A stretch of 64,000 nucleotides of DNA, taken from contig CM060183.1 in assembly GCA_030549335.1 (NCBI GenBank), forward strand, positions 35,524,768-35,588,767, in the 5' to 3' direction. This document shows, piece after piece, positions 14,369-29,195 of the stretch. The stretch's first letter is position 1. Each line of letters starts with the position of its first letter. The notes below the pieces were generated by a model that saw only the letters and a list, made by a program, of their open reading frames with translations, did no database searches and was not told the origin of the DNA. This stretch comes from Pontederia crassipes (lineage: Eukaryota > Streptophyta > Magnoliopsida > Commelinales > Pontederiaceae). The translations under genes and the position numbers were made by a program.

Positions 14369-14400
14369 AAGGAGGAGGAGGTGACGGTACGCTGTCGATG
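14148..14400 (-). promoter_or_regulatory. 5' leader / proximal promoter of the SCYL2-like gene
   Basis: On the gene's sense strand, about 14310-14385 is a pyrimidine-rich run of CTC, GTC and CTCGTC triplets, with further CT-rich sequence just before the start codon at 14147. Such pyrimidine patches are common in plant leaders and core promoters. No clear TATA box was picked. Assignment as leader versus promoter is inference, because no transcript data are available. Confidence 0.4.
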
Positions 14401-16504
14401 TTGGTGGTTCATTTTGTACACGGTCCACTTCCTTTATTATTTTTCTTATTTTTTTCTCGGGCTTTTTTTTTTGTTTTCTTTCTGTTTCTCTCTCATGTGT
14501 TGTTCGTGATTTGGGCTTTTTTTTAACTTTGTTCTATTTAATAATGATAATAATAATAATAACAGTACATATCTTTTTATCATAATCCGGAGAAAACACA
14601 AGCTTATAATTAATTAAGTAGAGTGTCAATGGTTATCCATCTTTTACTGTCATATGTTTTCTTCAATGATATTAACCATAATGTAGAAGTTATTGATGAA
14701 ATAAAATTAATATATTGATAAGACGATATGAAATTAATACCAACGAGCTTAACTTAATTTAACAAGGAATAAAATGTCAAATGACATGACTTTTTTATTA
14801 ATAAATATGTTAGAGTAGAGAAAACTTACATACTTGTGATACAAAATTAGATAAATTAGTTTGAAAATTTCAGCTATTCAATCTGGTGTATTTCAACTAA
14901 TTCACTGAGCTTTATAGCTAGCCATTAAATTCTCGTATTAAGAAGACAACCTTGATGGCTATTTAATGTTCATGAGTTAATTACTTTCTATACAGATCAT
15001 TAACATATAAATCCAAATATGTGCTCATGTTCGTTCATGGGAAGGTTGAAGTACGTTCCGAGCGCGATGGTCACTAATGAAATATGGTGCTCATCTATGT
15101 TCCCCTTCTCTCACCAAAGTTTTGAAAGAATCTGTTTTATACTTTCAACTAAGAAACTTCTTGGACACTAGAGTTATGTTTGGCACGGGAACACTGAGAG
15201 AATTTTTGTTCTCAATAACTAATTGATGTGATAGAAAAATTTAGATAGGTGTTTGAATAAAAAAGTGTAATGATGAAAATTTAAAAAGTTGATGTGATGG
15301 ATAAATTATAATGAGTGTTTGAATAAAAAGTAAGAACTAAAAATATAATTTATTATTTTATAAGATATAAAATTATAATAAGAATATTTATTAATATTAT
15401 AATTTACGTAAATCGTTATATTATTAATATTATTGTTATTTATTTTGATTAAATATTTTAAATATTATTAATATTATAATTTACGTACATTTTAAGATAC
15501 AAATATAATATAATTTTTTTAAAAAATAATTGAATAGTTTAATTATTAAAATTTTTATTAATTATTAGAACTAATTATTTTATATTTTTAATTATTAATA
15601 TTTAATAAATTATTTTATAATATCCCTAATAATATATTAATATATTCTAAATTATATAACCCAAACATTATAAAACAATTAAAAAAAAAATGAATTTTGA
15701 AAAAAAAAGTAAAAAAAGGACGACTGAAATGACGTGAAATTGAAAATAAATAAATAAATGTTCTTGCCTTCGGCAAGGCAAAAACTTTCGGCCGAAACAT
15801 TTGGCCAAATGTTCTGGCCGAAATCACGTGACCGTCATGTGGCTTCATTTGATAAAACAACATAAATATTTCATTTGTTCCGTGTTGCCAAACGCAACAT
15901 AGAAGAACAATAAAAGAAGGATGTGCATTCTCAGAAAGGTAAGAACAAAAATAATTTGGCTCTCATCTAGCGCTATTGTAAGCAATGAATTGTACCTTCT
16001 GAAATAATACGAATTATAGCCACAGTGAGCATCCAAAGGAACTAACACGCTTCCTGCAATTAGTGCAATCCTCCCCGGACATTTAGCGTGCAATAGTGTC
16101 ATTAACTGCAACTGATACATAACTGAGATAAAATGTTGTTAGAAACCAAACTGATACATCCTGCCTTCGGTCTACGCAGACCTTCCTATGACTAACAAAT
16201 TGTCATAATCCTTCATACATTGGGATCATTGGATGCTTTGTCACATTCCAGCTACACATCATTTGGCACAAGATAATACAAGTAGCGAGAAAAAGTAGGA
16301 GAAAAGTACAAGTAGCCTGGTGAAAAGGAACATGCAAGCACCCATTTATTGATTGAAGTTTTTAAGATGAGGATACAACTAGTTCAGAACTTTAAAAAAA
16401 TATATATTTCTGATATCAGCCACAAACGGAATCTTACACCACAAACGGAATCAAGATCAGCTACCGTCCCTTAGATCACTCTCGCAGTCCCATGGCTGCC
16501 ATTA
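14401..16504. other. Intergenic region between KARI and the SCYL2-like gene
   Basis: No gene is supported. The middle part is strongly AT-rich, with runs of TAATATTA-type sequence. A TGTTTGGC-ended MITE occupies about 15173-15898. The last few hundred bases before 16505 probably include the KARI 3' untranslated region, since KARI ends there on the minus strand. Confidence 0.5.
15173..15898. mobile_element. AT-rich MITE with TGTTTGGCA-type inverted ends
   Basis: The left end (ATGTTTGGCACGGGAAC) and the reverse complement of the right end (GCGTTTGGCAACACGGAAC) match, and the interior is AT-rich without coding sequence. A palindromic ACATTTGGCCAAATGTTC segment lies at about 15798-15816. The same interior appears in inverted orientation at 59190-59855 and more distantly at 62095-63422. 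Borders are good to a few bases; a target-site duplication was not clear. Confidence 0.7.
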
Positions 16505-20792
<4,288 letters not shown>

Positions 20793-21445
20793 GACCTTTG
20801 TTGCAGATAGCGAGAGCGAACAAGCGGAGTTGGTAGGTCAAGTTCCAGCTATACTAATAATAAATAACGGACATTTGGAAAAAAAAAAAGTTGCCACTTT
20901 TCTTCTAAATGGACCGGCGCCTAAGGCCCATAAAGAAGTATTTTTTTTTCTTCTAAATTAAAATAGAAAGCAATATCTTTTAAAAATAATAATAATTTAC
21001 ATTTTCATCATCCACACAATTTATTTTTTAGGTTAATAATCTCGGCGTTTGGAATCATCAATGTAATCACAATTTCATTTTTTTTTCTTTCATTGGAACT
21101 CTCCATTTTGATGGCAAAAAAAACCCTTTTCGGTATTAAGTTTTTTTCTTAAAATGGAAAATAAGTGTCGAACCGTCCTGAATAAATTTGTAGAACAACA
21201 TATTCTAAAGAAATTTTTAAATAATATTTTTTTTCTCTTTCCGGTATTAAGAGTATAAAATACAACTCTCTTGTGCACATTCGTAAATCTCAGGTAATAT
21301 AAATTTTCGCCACGAACATGTGAAAATAATTTATTGGAAAATTTTAAGAATAAAATTTTATTATATGTTTTGTTCTATCATTACTACAGAATTCTCACCT
21401 TCCTTCTTCTCTATCACATTTTTGGGGGGGAGGTGGAAGAATTTG
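20793..21445. other. Spacer between ABCG and KARI
   Basis: About 650 bp with no gene. Part must hold the KARI promoter and leader (adjacent to 20792) and the ABCG 3' end, both genes reading leftward. Sequence is AT-rich with homopolymer A/T runs; no TATA box could be chosen with confidence. Confidence 0.45.
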
Positions 21446-21583
21446 TTATCTCCTCATCTTATGACATCGAAGCCATAAAATAAGGAAACAGAGGACTCTG
21501 TAACCGAGCACAAAACCAAGCATCACCGACAGGTTTCTCCACCTCTCTGTCTCCTCCAGTCCCTGCCGTCTCAAGAACAGGCT
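21446..21583 (-). other. Displaced 3' coding segment of the ABCG gene (shifted frame)
   Basis: Read on the minus strand from 21583, this frame gives SLFLRRQGLEETERW, then a hydrophobic stretch containing VMLGFVLGYRVLCFLILW, and ends CHKMRR with TAA at 21446-21448. This is what the end of an ABCG half transporter should look like: a final membrane helix and a short basic tail. With the main frame it would make about 592 residues, a usual family length. The frame is not joined to the upstream reading frame in the given sequence. Confidence 0.85.
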
Positions 21584-23223
21584 GCCGTCACAGAGCACCC
21601 CTTCAGCCCTCTCTGCAGGCACTCCCTCGCCCCGCCGTACTCGTTCACGACGAGGGCGTCGAATGGGTACTTGAACAGGCTCAAGTAGTGCATGAACACC
21701 CAGTACTTCGGAATGCTCTGCTTCGAGATGAAGTACCCCGAGAAGAGGAAGAAGGAGCCCAAGATCCCCGAGATCACAGAGCTGCCGGTGATGAAGTTGG
21801 GCGCGAGCGCGCTGAAGCAGACCACGAAGGAGTTCGCCATCAGCATCACCATCCAGATCACCAGGGTGAAGTAGAAGAATCCGTCAGCTTCCCTCCTGAG
21901 TCCGGCCAACCAGTACACCGGGGACGAGTAAAGCAGCGCTGCCGCGAGGAGGGGCGCATAGACGGCAGCGTTCGCCGTCACGTAGGAGGAGATTCTGTAG
22001 GCGCCTCTCGACGTCTCCATCCGAAGAATCCTCCTCTCTCGCAGGAACATCGGGAGGCCTTCCGTCGACGACGACAGCAGAAATGTGAGGGTGAATGCGA
22101 AGAATCCAACTCTTGTTTGCAGATTAGTCGCGTTCCCGAATACGGTCCCGAGAACGACGCCGGCGACGAGAGATTGGATCAGTCTCCCGGCAAAGATCGC
22201 TCGAATTCTTGATGTGTTTTTGAAGAATCGGCAAGTTAGTAGGATGACCTCTGTAAATTGTGAGTTAGCGTAAGAAATGTGTTCGTCGTTGACTTCCTTG
22301 TTGTTGGGAAACAGGTCGTCCTCTGGTTGTGGAACTGTGGACTTTGTATCAAAGCCATTTACTATGTCCATTGCATATTCTAACACGTTGACGTGAGGAG
22401 GGACGCAATGGCCGGAATCCTTCAACCGGTTCTCCAGTTGCGCCATTGACCCCTTGTGCCTGACGACTCCGCCGGAGACGAGCACGACGCTGTCGAAGAG
22501 CTCGAGGATTCGGAAGCTTGGCTGGTGGACCGTGAGGACGATGGTCTTGCTATGCACCACTGCCATGGACTTGAGCAGCTTCACGACGTGGAGGGAGGCC
22601 GCGGAATCCAGGCCGGACGTCGGCTCGTCCAACAGGAGAGCGGCGGGGTCGTGCACCAGCTCGAGCCCGATGGACACCCTGCGCCTCTCGCCGCCCGATA
22701 AGCCTCCAGGCCCTCGGCCGCTGCCGATTGTCGAGCCCGCCACGCGCTCCAGACCCAGCTCTTTCATCAGCTCCGACACTCGCGCGGCGACATCGCCGCC
22801 GCACGCTGCGCCGAACCTGAGCATGGCGCTGTACGTCAGGGACTCCTGGACGGTCAGGAGCGGAAACAACGCGTCATCCTGCGTGACGTAACCGGACACC
22901 CTCCGGAACCGCGAGGCGTCCATCGGCCGACCGTTGAGGAGGATTTTCCCGCGGACTCTGCTCGGGTGCTGCGCCTCTCCGGCCATCACCGAGAGCAGCG
23001 TGGTCTTTCCGGCTCCGCTTGGCCCGGCAATCGCCAGGAGCTCCCCGGGGAGGGCCTCGCAGGTCACGTTCTTAAGAATGGCGCAAGGCACGCCGTGACG
23101 AGGACGACGACGCCAGAGGAAGTCCGACTTGGTCGCCGGCAGGTCGTAGAATAAGGACCTCGTTTCGATGCGGCAACGAAGCCTTCGCCGGGAGGAATGT
23201 GGCGGATTCGGTGACAGCTCCAT
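21571..23223 (-). CDS. ABCG (WBC-type) half-size transporter, single exon, C-terminus altered by frameshift
   Basis: The 550-residue intronless frame begins at MELSPNPP. It has the reverse ABCG order: nucleotide-binding domain first, then membrane segments. Walker A GPSGAGKTT is at residues 67-75, the signature LSGGE at 175-179 and Walker B ALLLDE at 195-200. Membrane helices lie in roughly the last 220 residues. Intronless ABCGs such as Arabidopsis ABCG4/ABCG8 are the nearest type I recall; substrate cannot be read from sequence. Half transporters dimerise in a membrane and export lipids, hormones or other small molecules. The frame stops at 21571 after GCSVTAACS, about 45 residues early. 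The expected last helix and basic tail continue in another frame to 21446, so one base appears to be missing near 21584-21588. A pyrimidine-rich leader (complement of about 23222-23275) precedes the start. Confidence 0.9.
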   Translation of the reverse strand: MELSPNPPHSSRRRLRCRIETRSLFYDLPATKSDFLWRRRPRHGVPCAILKNVTCEALPGELLAIAGPSGAGKTTLLSVMAGEAQHPSRVRGKILLNGRPMDASRFRRVSGYVTQDDALFPLLTVQESLTYSAMLRFGAACGGDVAARVSELMKELGLERVAGSTIGSGRGPGGLSGGERRRVSIGLELVHDPAALLLDEPTSGLDSAASLHVVKLLKSMAVVHSKTIVLTVHQPSFRILELFDSVVLVSGGVVRHKGSMAQLENRLKDSGHCVPPHVNVLEYAMDIVNGFDTKSTVPQPEDDLFPNNKEVNDEHISYANSQFTEVILLTCRFFKNTSRIRAIFAGRLIQSLVAGVVLGTVFGNATNLQTRVGFFAFTLTFLLSSSTEGLPMFLRERRILRMETSRGAYRISSYVTANAAVYAPLLAAALLYSSPVYWLAGLRREADGFFYFTLVIWMVMLMANSFVVCFSALAPNFITGSSVISGILGSFFLFSGYFISKQSIPKYWVFMHYLSLFKYPFDALVVNEYGGARECLQRGLKGCSVTAACS

Positions 23224-23456
23224 GAGAGAGGGGGAGGGAGAGAGAGAGAGAAAGGAGGAGAGGGAGAGATGAAGGAGATGAACGAACGCACCAAAGTTTA
23301 CTGATAGCGAGAACCCGCGAATCCATGCAATAAATTAGCTGCGTTCCATTTCTTCTTCTTTTTTTTTACGTGGTTGTTCGATTGGTGGAGTTGGCTTCGT
23401 GTCGTGAGTAAATTTGTATTGAGCAGGAAAAGGCAGACTTTGAGTGCTGAGCTCAA

Positions 23457-23970
23457 GGCTTTGTTTAGTAAAGTTAGCTAACGAATAATATAGTGAATAA
23501 CGATTTATTTATAAATTTGATAAAAATTGTTTGATAAATATAGTAATTTAATTAGTGTATACTCATATAACGATAAAATAGATATAAAAATATAATTTAA
23601 ATTTATTCTTATAAACATCTTATCCATAATTTATTTTGAACAGCAATATTTTAAAAAATATTTTTTAAAACAAAATTATTGATTATTTTAATATATTTTT
23701 TGTTCTATTTTCCAATAAAATTAAAAATGTGGAATATTAAATAAATAATAATATAGGATGTTCTTATAAAATTTCATATTAAAAATGTGGGTATAATAGG
23801 ACTAGAGTACAAAATTGCTATACTCTCTATATTTTAAAAATTAGTAAAATTAGTTTATAGCGCTTTATGTCAAAATCACTAAATGTTATTTTTAAAAAAT
23901 AAACACTCACCCTAACATTTATTATCCATTATTTAATACAATAATTTTTTGTGCATATCAAACAGCGTCC
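23457..23970. mobile_element. MITE with GGCTTTGTTTAG / GGACGCTGTTTGA ends
   Basis: The left end GGCTTTGTTTAG and the reverse complement of the right end GGACGCTGTTTGA form imperfect inverted repeats around an AT-rich, non-coding interior. The layout and end sequence agree with the MITE at 41777-42389. Lying directly upstream of the ABCG gene, it may sit in its distal promoter. Confidence 0.6.
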
Positions 23971-24104
23971 AAATATTTCAAATATTATGACTCCAAGTCA
24001 CCCAATTGCAAACTTGCAAGATTCTGGAATCATGGTGCTGGCACCTTTTACAGCAGCTGGAACAGCTTTCCGGTGAGCTAACATTGTTGACCTTTTACAG
24101 CCAG

Positions 24105-24108
<4 letters not shown>

Positions 24109-24177
<69 letters not shown>
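24109..24177. repeat. (CT)n(TA)n microsatellite
   Basis: A CT/TC dinucleotide run passes directly into a TA run of about 35 bases. The same compound form occurs at 38699-38758 as (CT)n(TA)n(GA)n. Confidence 0.95.
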
Positions 24178-24179
<2 letters not shown>

Positions 24180-25373
24180 GGATGTATTTTGGTTCAACGG
24201 TGAGCTGTTATGAAATAAGTAACCCCCATAATAACATTATAATAAAGATAATAACATTATCTTTTCTTTTCTTCTCCTTTTTTTATAAAGAGGAGGGGAA
24301 GTATCCAAAAGAGAGAGAGAGGGGGGAGGGAGGAGGGGAAGTATAAAAAAAAAAGAAAAAGAGAGAGAGGAGGGGAAGTATCCAACACGGAGGCCCAAGA
24401 CTTGCAAGGAACGTGAAATTAATAACCATTGTGGGCCTCTACGGATAATAAGCCCAGTTATTTTAGAGAGGCCCAGATATAACTATGACATTTCTTTTAC
24501 TATGAGGGAAAAAGACAGTTAGATCCATACAAGAATATAAATTCAAAAATCATGAACATCTATCATGTGGCAGAATCTATATATAACAATTCCAAACATA
24601 CATCTTATAACAATTCCAAAGTGTTTGTGATAATTGGTTATGTGAAATAATTAAATATTATTTAATAAAATAAATTATCTTTTAAAATTTGACATTTGTT
24701 AAATTATCAGTAAGCAATCTAGTATTTACGTAATCTATCTGACAATTTATATTAATTATTTTATAATAAAATAAAATTTAATAAATTAATATGCAATTTT
24801 TACCAATACACCCTTAATCAAAATAATCATGTTTAAATATCTATTATTTATTTTGAACTCCGTAAACCTAAATCACAAATCCATATTTTCACCCATAAAA
24901 TTGAAATTTATAAAAGAATTAGTACATTGTTTAGAAATATGATAATAATAAATAATGATTTATTTAGTTAATTTTATAATTTATTTAAATAAATTTTCAA
25001 AGGGCAGATGAGGAAAGTAAAATTAAAAAAAAAATATAACTCAAGTGACAATCTAAATCGACATGTCTCGTATATGCAATTTAGATTATCACTTCATAAG
25101 TAATGTAGATTGCATAGGCTTTACAAGTGAATAGGATAATACATCATATAATTTAATACAATATTATTTGATAATGTACGAAGATTACTTATAAAGAAAT
25201 ATTCTATAAGAGAAAAAAATAAACATATTATGAATCTTAATGTTTCATTTACTTATTTCATACCTATTTAAGATGATCCAAGAACAAAATACAACTTAAT
25301 GCATGGAAATAAATAGAAGATATTCAAAATATCAATTACTTACTACGATTAGCATAAACTATCACCAATAGCA

Positions 25374-25428
<55 letters not shown>

Positions 25429-27180
25429 TGTGTTAAATAAAAATCTAGTATAATTGCATGTCGTATTATGTGTTCATGAATTTACGATCCTTAGTGTTGA
25501 GTATGTTTTAAGTGAAACATTGCATAAGTCCCACAAGGAGCCCATGATTTATTTTAAATAACAACTCAAATATATTAACATTGCTTTCATATTGAAGCTT
25601 GGCTAGATTTGTTGTAGACTTGAAACTTAAAGCTCATGAAATGGCAAGCATTACCATTTTGGCTTTGGAAAATGGATTGAGGATTGTGTGAAGCCAAAAC
25701 ACGAGGATTACCATTGATTTACATGTCTATGATAGTTATAAATTCACTTTAATGGATGTTTCTCATGAAGTAATGTCGATCTATGAATCAACAGTAGGTT
25801 CACATATGTGGACCCATCTTGAGTTAACATATTTCTTAAATATTTATGATATATAATAGTATATAAGAATTCTAATATATATATATATATAATTGGTTTG
25901 GGATTCATAATCTTTGTTCGGATGAAAGTCTCCATCTAATCCTGACTGCGTTCTCATGATACAGAGATTTAGACAAAATTTTGAAAATTTGAATCAAGTC
26001 GAAACATTTTGCTAATATGATGAAGGTTCAAACTTTCAAAAGATGAGATAATAAAAGAAAATAAAAGTTCAAGATAGGTAGATAAGAAGAAGCAAAAGTG
26101 AAGCATAGTTACATAATGAGTTGAGTTCATAATTATCTTTGACATGCACCTCGCCCAACAATTTGTATTTCACTAGCTCATAGCATCATACTTTAAATCC
26201 AAAATCAAGATCCTACCAATGAAATTATCCTAATTACATACCATGTGAAGTTCTCATCAAAATTTCACATTCCTCTTCTTGGCAACCGTCAAGTTCTTGG
26301 TGGAGAAAAAGAGAGCGAACAAGAGAGAACACATGAGGGAGAGTGAGAGCACACATGAGGGTAAATTTGGAGGATAATTCATTTGGTTTCTTCTATAGGA
26401 GAATGGAAATTTTAATTTATCTGGGATTCTATTTTTATCCTCGCGTGGTTTTAATCTTTTGTCCTTTTATCCTTCCTCTCTCCTCTTCTTCTTCTTTTTC
26501 GATTTCAACTTTTTTTCTTTTTTTCTCTGAAACGACTGGGTGTTACATTATAAACCCCTTAACATAAATTTTGTTTTCATATATTACTACGAAGGAAATA
26601 TTTTAGATCATTCATGTGATAGTTCATCTTTCACTTGAAAATGTTCAACATTATTCTATTTTCGTCATCCTAAGAACATAATCCTTTCATCATCATAAAC
26701 ATCAGGACAAGTGTCATTTATCATATAACATTTTTCTTTCATCTTTCCATTTCATCATTCATATAGTTGAAAAAAAAACTCTTTACTTTAGAGTGTGTGA
26801 TATAAACATAATAATGTGTAGCTACCTAAATCATAGGAGGAAGATTGTCTCATACAAAATTGTAAACTCCTCTTTAGTGCCATGACGAGTTCCCCATGAT
26901 AGGGGGCGGATTGTCTCACACAAGGTTGTAAACTCCTTTTTAGATAAACAATGTCAATCTTCATTTCATTTTTTATCTTTATTAACTTATCATCTTATGT
27001 TTTGATCACATTGGACCAATTAAATCTTTTGAGAGCAAGGTCAACTCCACATCATCATAAGAAAACATGTATGAGATGAAATCATATGGACAAATTTGAT
27101 TGCTATCAAAATAGTAATTTGAATCAGATGTCTTCTTTGTCCAATTTTCGAAGCATCAAGATGTGAAAGATATTATGAAC
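24178..27180. other. AT-rich gene-free stretch
   Basis: Nothing coding is supported. Contents are purine-rich GAGAGGAGGGG patches near 24290-24380, a (TA)n(TG)n microsatellite at about 25375-25433, and featureless AT-rich sequence. From about 26560 onward it may already be the decayed 3' part of the gypsy element annotated next. Confidence 0.5.
25375..25433. repeat. (TA)n(TG)n compound microsatellite
   Basis: A TA run of about 20 bases is followed by a TG run of about 36 bases with one TATG interruption. Confidence 0.95.
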
Positions 27181-29195
27181 TCCCCATAAGATGAAGGTAA
27201 TGTTAACGCACTGTCTCCAATCATCTTCAACATCTTAAATGGATTTACATATCTTGGACTGAGGTCATTCTTCTACTAAACTTATGCCTTCTTTAGTAGG
27301 GGAAATCTTTAACAATACTTGATCATCTGCTTTAAAGATGTATTCATGTCGACCTTTGTCGGTATAAAACTTTATCATGCCCTGAGTTGCCTTCATCCTC
27401 TTTATATTAATTCCATTTTCTTGACGTAGTCTTTTATCTATCAGTTCTTATGCATTTAGAGACTTTATTTCACATATTTTATTTCAACATGCATGTGAAT
27501 AGTATGGTTAATGATATAAACATGGAACATCATAAGAAACTGAAGACGGCTGATTTTTGACATCATAAATGCATCATTATCATCGTAGGATCATTCTTTA
27601 ATCATAGAATTATCATTATATTAAAATCATCTTATGGATGTTAAGATCAACCATAGAATAATGATACATTATGGGAGGAAAATCATTATTATGGGGATCA
27701 TTAAGATTAATAATGACATAAGATATAATATATTGATGATAATAATAGAAAAATCAATAGCATCATTAGCATAGCCCATCATCATCGATGTTTATCATCT
27801 TTACGAAATATTATTTGATCATAAATCATATCATCATTGTTCATGATTATAAGGATCACTAGGATTAGAATTATCATCGTAAATAAGATCATTTTTATAT
27901 AGAATCATTGACTTAATGCATTATTTTTTTCATAAAGTTAATAGTGTTCTACCTTTTCTTAATTACATATTGAATACTTAGAAACATATTTTACATTTTC
28001 ATATTTTATTTCATTATTTCACTAGAAACATTTTGTAATCCTTGTACTTCCTAGATGGATTGTAAACCTAGACTTATGACATTCGTTGAGTACTTTCTTT
28101 TTAGGGCTTCTTTTATTTGGATTCTGCATGCGTAATTCCTTCATCATCTCATACTTATGCAACCTTATAAAGCATAGCGAGCCTTCCCACTTGTGTATGA
28201 GTTCATGTGTAACAGGGAGAGTTGGCCTCAGAGGTTAAGGGGTGGGGGTGGTCATAGATGATAACTTTATAGTTTATTTCTTAAATAAGAAAAGGTAGGT
28301 TAATAAACACAAAAAATAAGAATAAAAGCAATAAAATTTGAGAAAATAGTTTATAGGTATAAAAAATTTCTAATATTCATTAATATGTGTTATGCGTAGA
28401 ACTTTTTTTTTTTGGGGGGGGGGGTTATACTTTAATTAACAACTTTTGTATGATTTCTAAAATAATAATAAGTGTTTAGAAAAAAAGTTAGGAGGGGCTC
28501 CATTCTAACTATTTATAAAAAGTGTTTAATACTAATAACATTGTAGCTCTGTCTATTCTTACCAACATGGTAAGTTATGAAAAAAATCAAAACCCATCAG
28601 AAAATTTATACCATTTTCGTTGTTGCATATTAATGTCTCGTTAAGAGAAAACATACTTAAGGTCTTATTATTGATGAACACATCAAACTCTTCTCTATAT
28701 AAATAATGTCTCTAGTACCCATCCTTATAGGTTCTTTATATTGCCTTGGGCTTTCTGAATAAATCTAAGTGTCATCAACAAAATAATGACAAACTAATCT
28801 CGGTGTTAGTCTAAACACTTTTCATGAGGTCCATAAAAGTTTTAAGGGTGTTATGTTAGTACAAATGACTTCACTAAAATTTATACTGACCACACATTGA
28901 TATAAAATTATCTTTGGTACATCTTTTTTCCGCCACTTTGTGCTGGTGGTACCCACATCGTATGTTGATATTTGATAATACTGTTATCTTAGACAATTGA
29001 TCAAAGAGATTATCACTACACCATAGTGGGTAGACATTCTTGACAATTGTTTTTTTAACATCCTGTAGTCAATACCTAATCTCAAAGAGCCATTCTTCCT
29101 CTCTACAAAAAAAAAAATAGCGCACCTAAAGATGAGACACTCGGCCTAAGAAACCCTTGTCTACAAGTTCATAGTTTTTCGTTTTCAGTTCATGC
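27180..29195 (-). mobile_element. Decayed Ty3/gypsy retrotransposon pol remnant
   Basis: Read on the minus strand, about 29195-28690 is a reverse-transcriptase relic with stops and shifts. Recognisable pieces are DKGFLG, KNGSLRLGIDYR, VYPL, DNLFDQL, GYHQHKV and HYFVDD, matching the conserved gypsy order up to the catalytic (Y/F)xDD box (near 28770). Further on, about 27380-27180 gives DQVLLKISPTKE and PRYVNPFKMLKMIGDSALTLP, which resembles the GPY/F module at the integrase C-terminus. RNase H and the integrase core between them are unreadable or lost. The element is inactive; the borders given cover only the recognised pol pieces. Confidence 0.8.

Noticed and set aside
22454-22891. Plus-strand frames across the ABCG gene, also 21688-22212
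   Set aside because: Antisense shadows of the GC-rich ABCG coding region; no family features.
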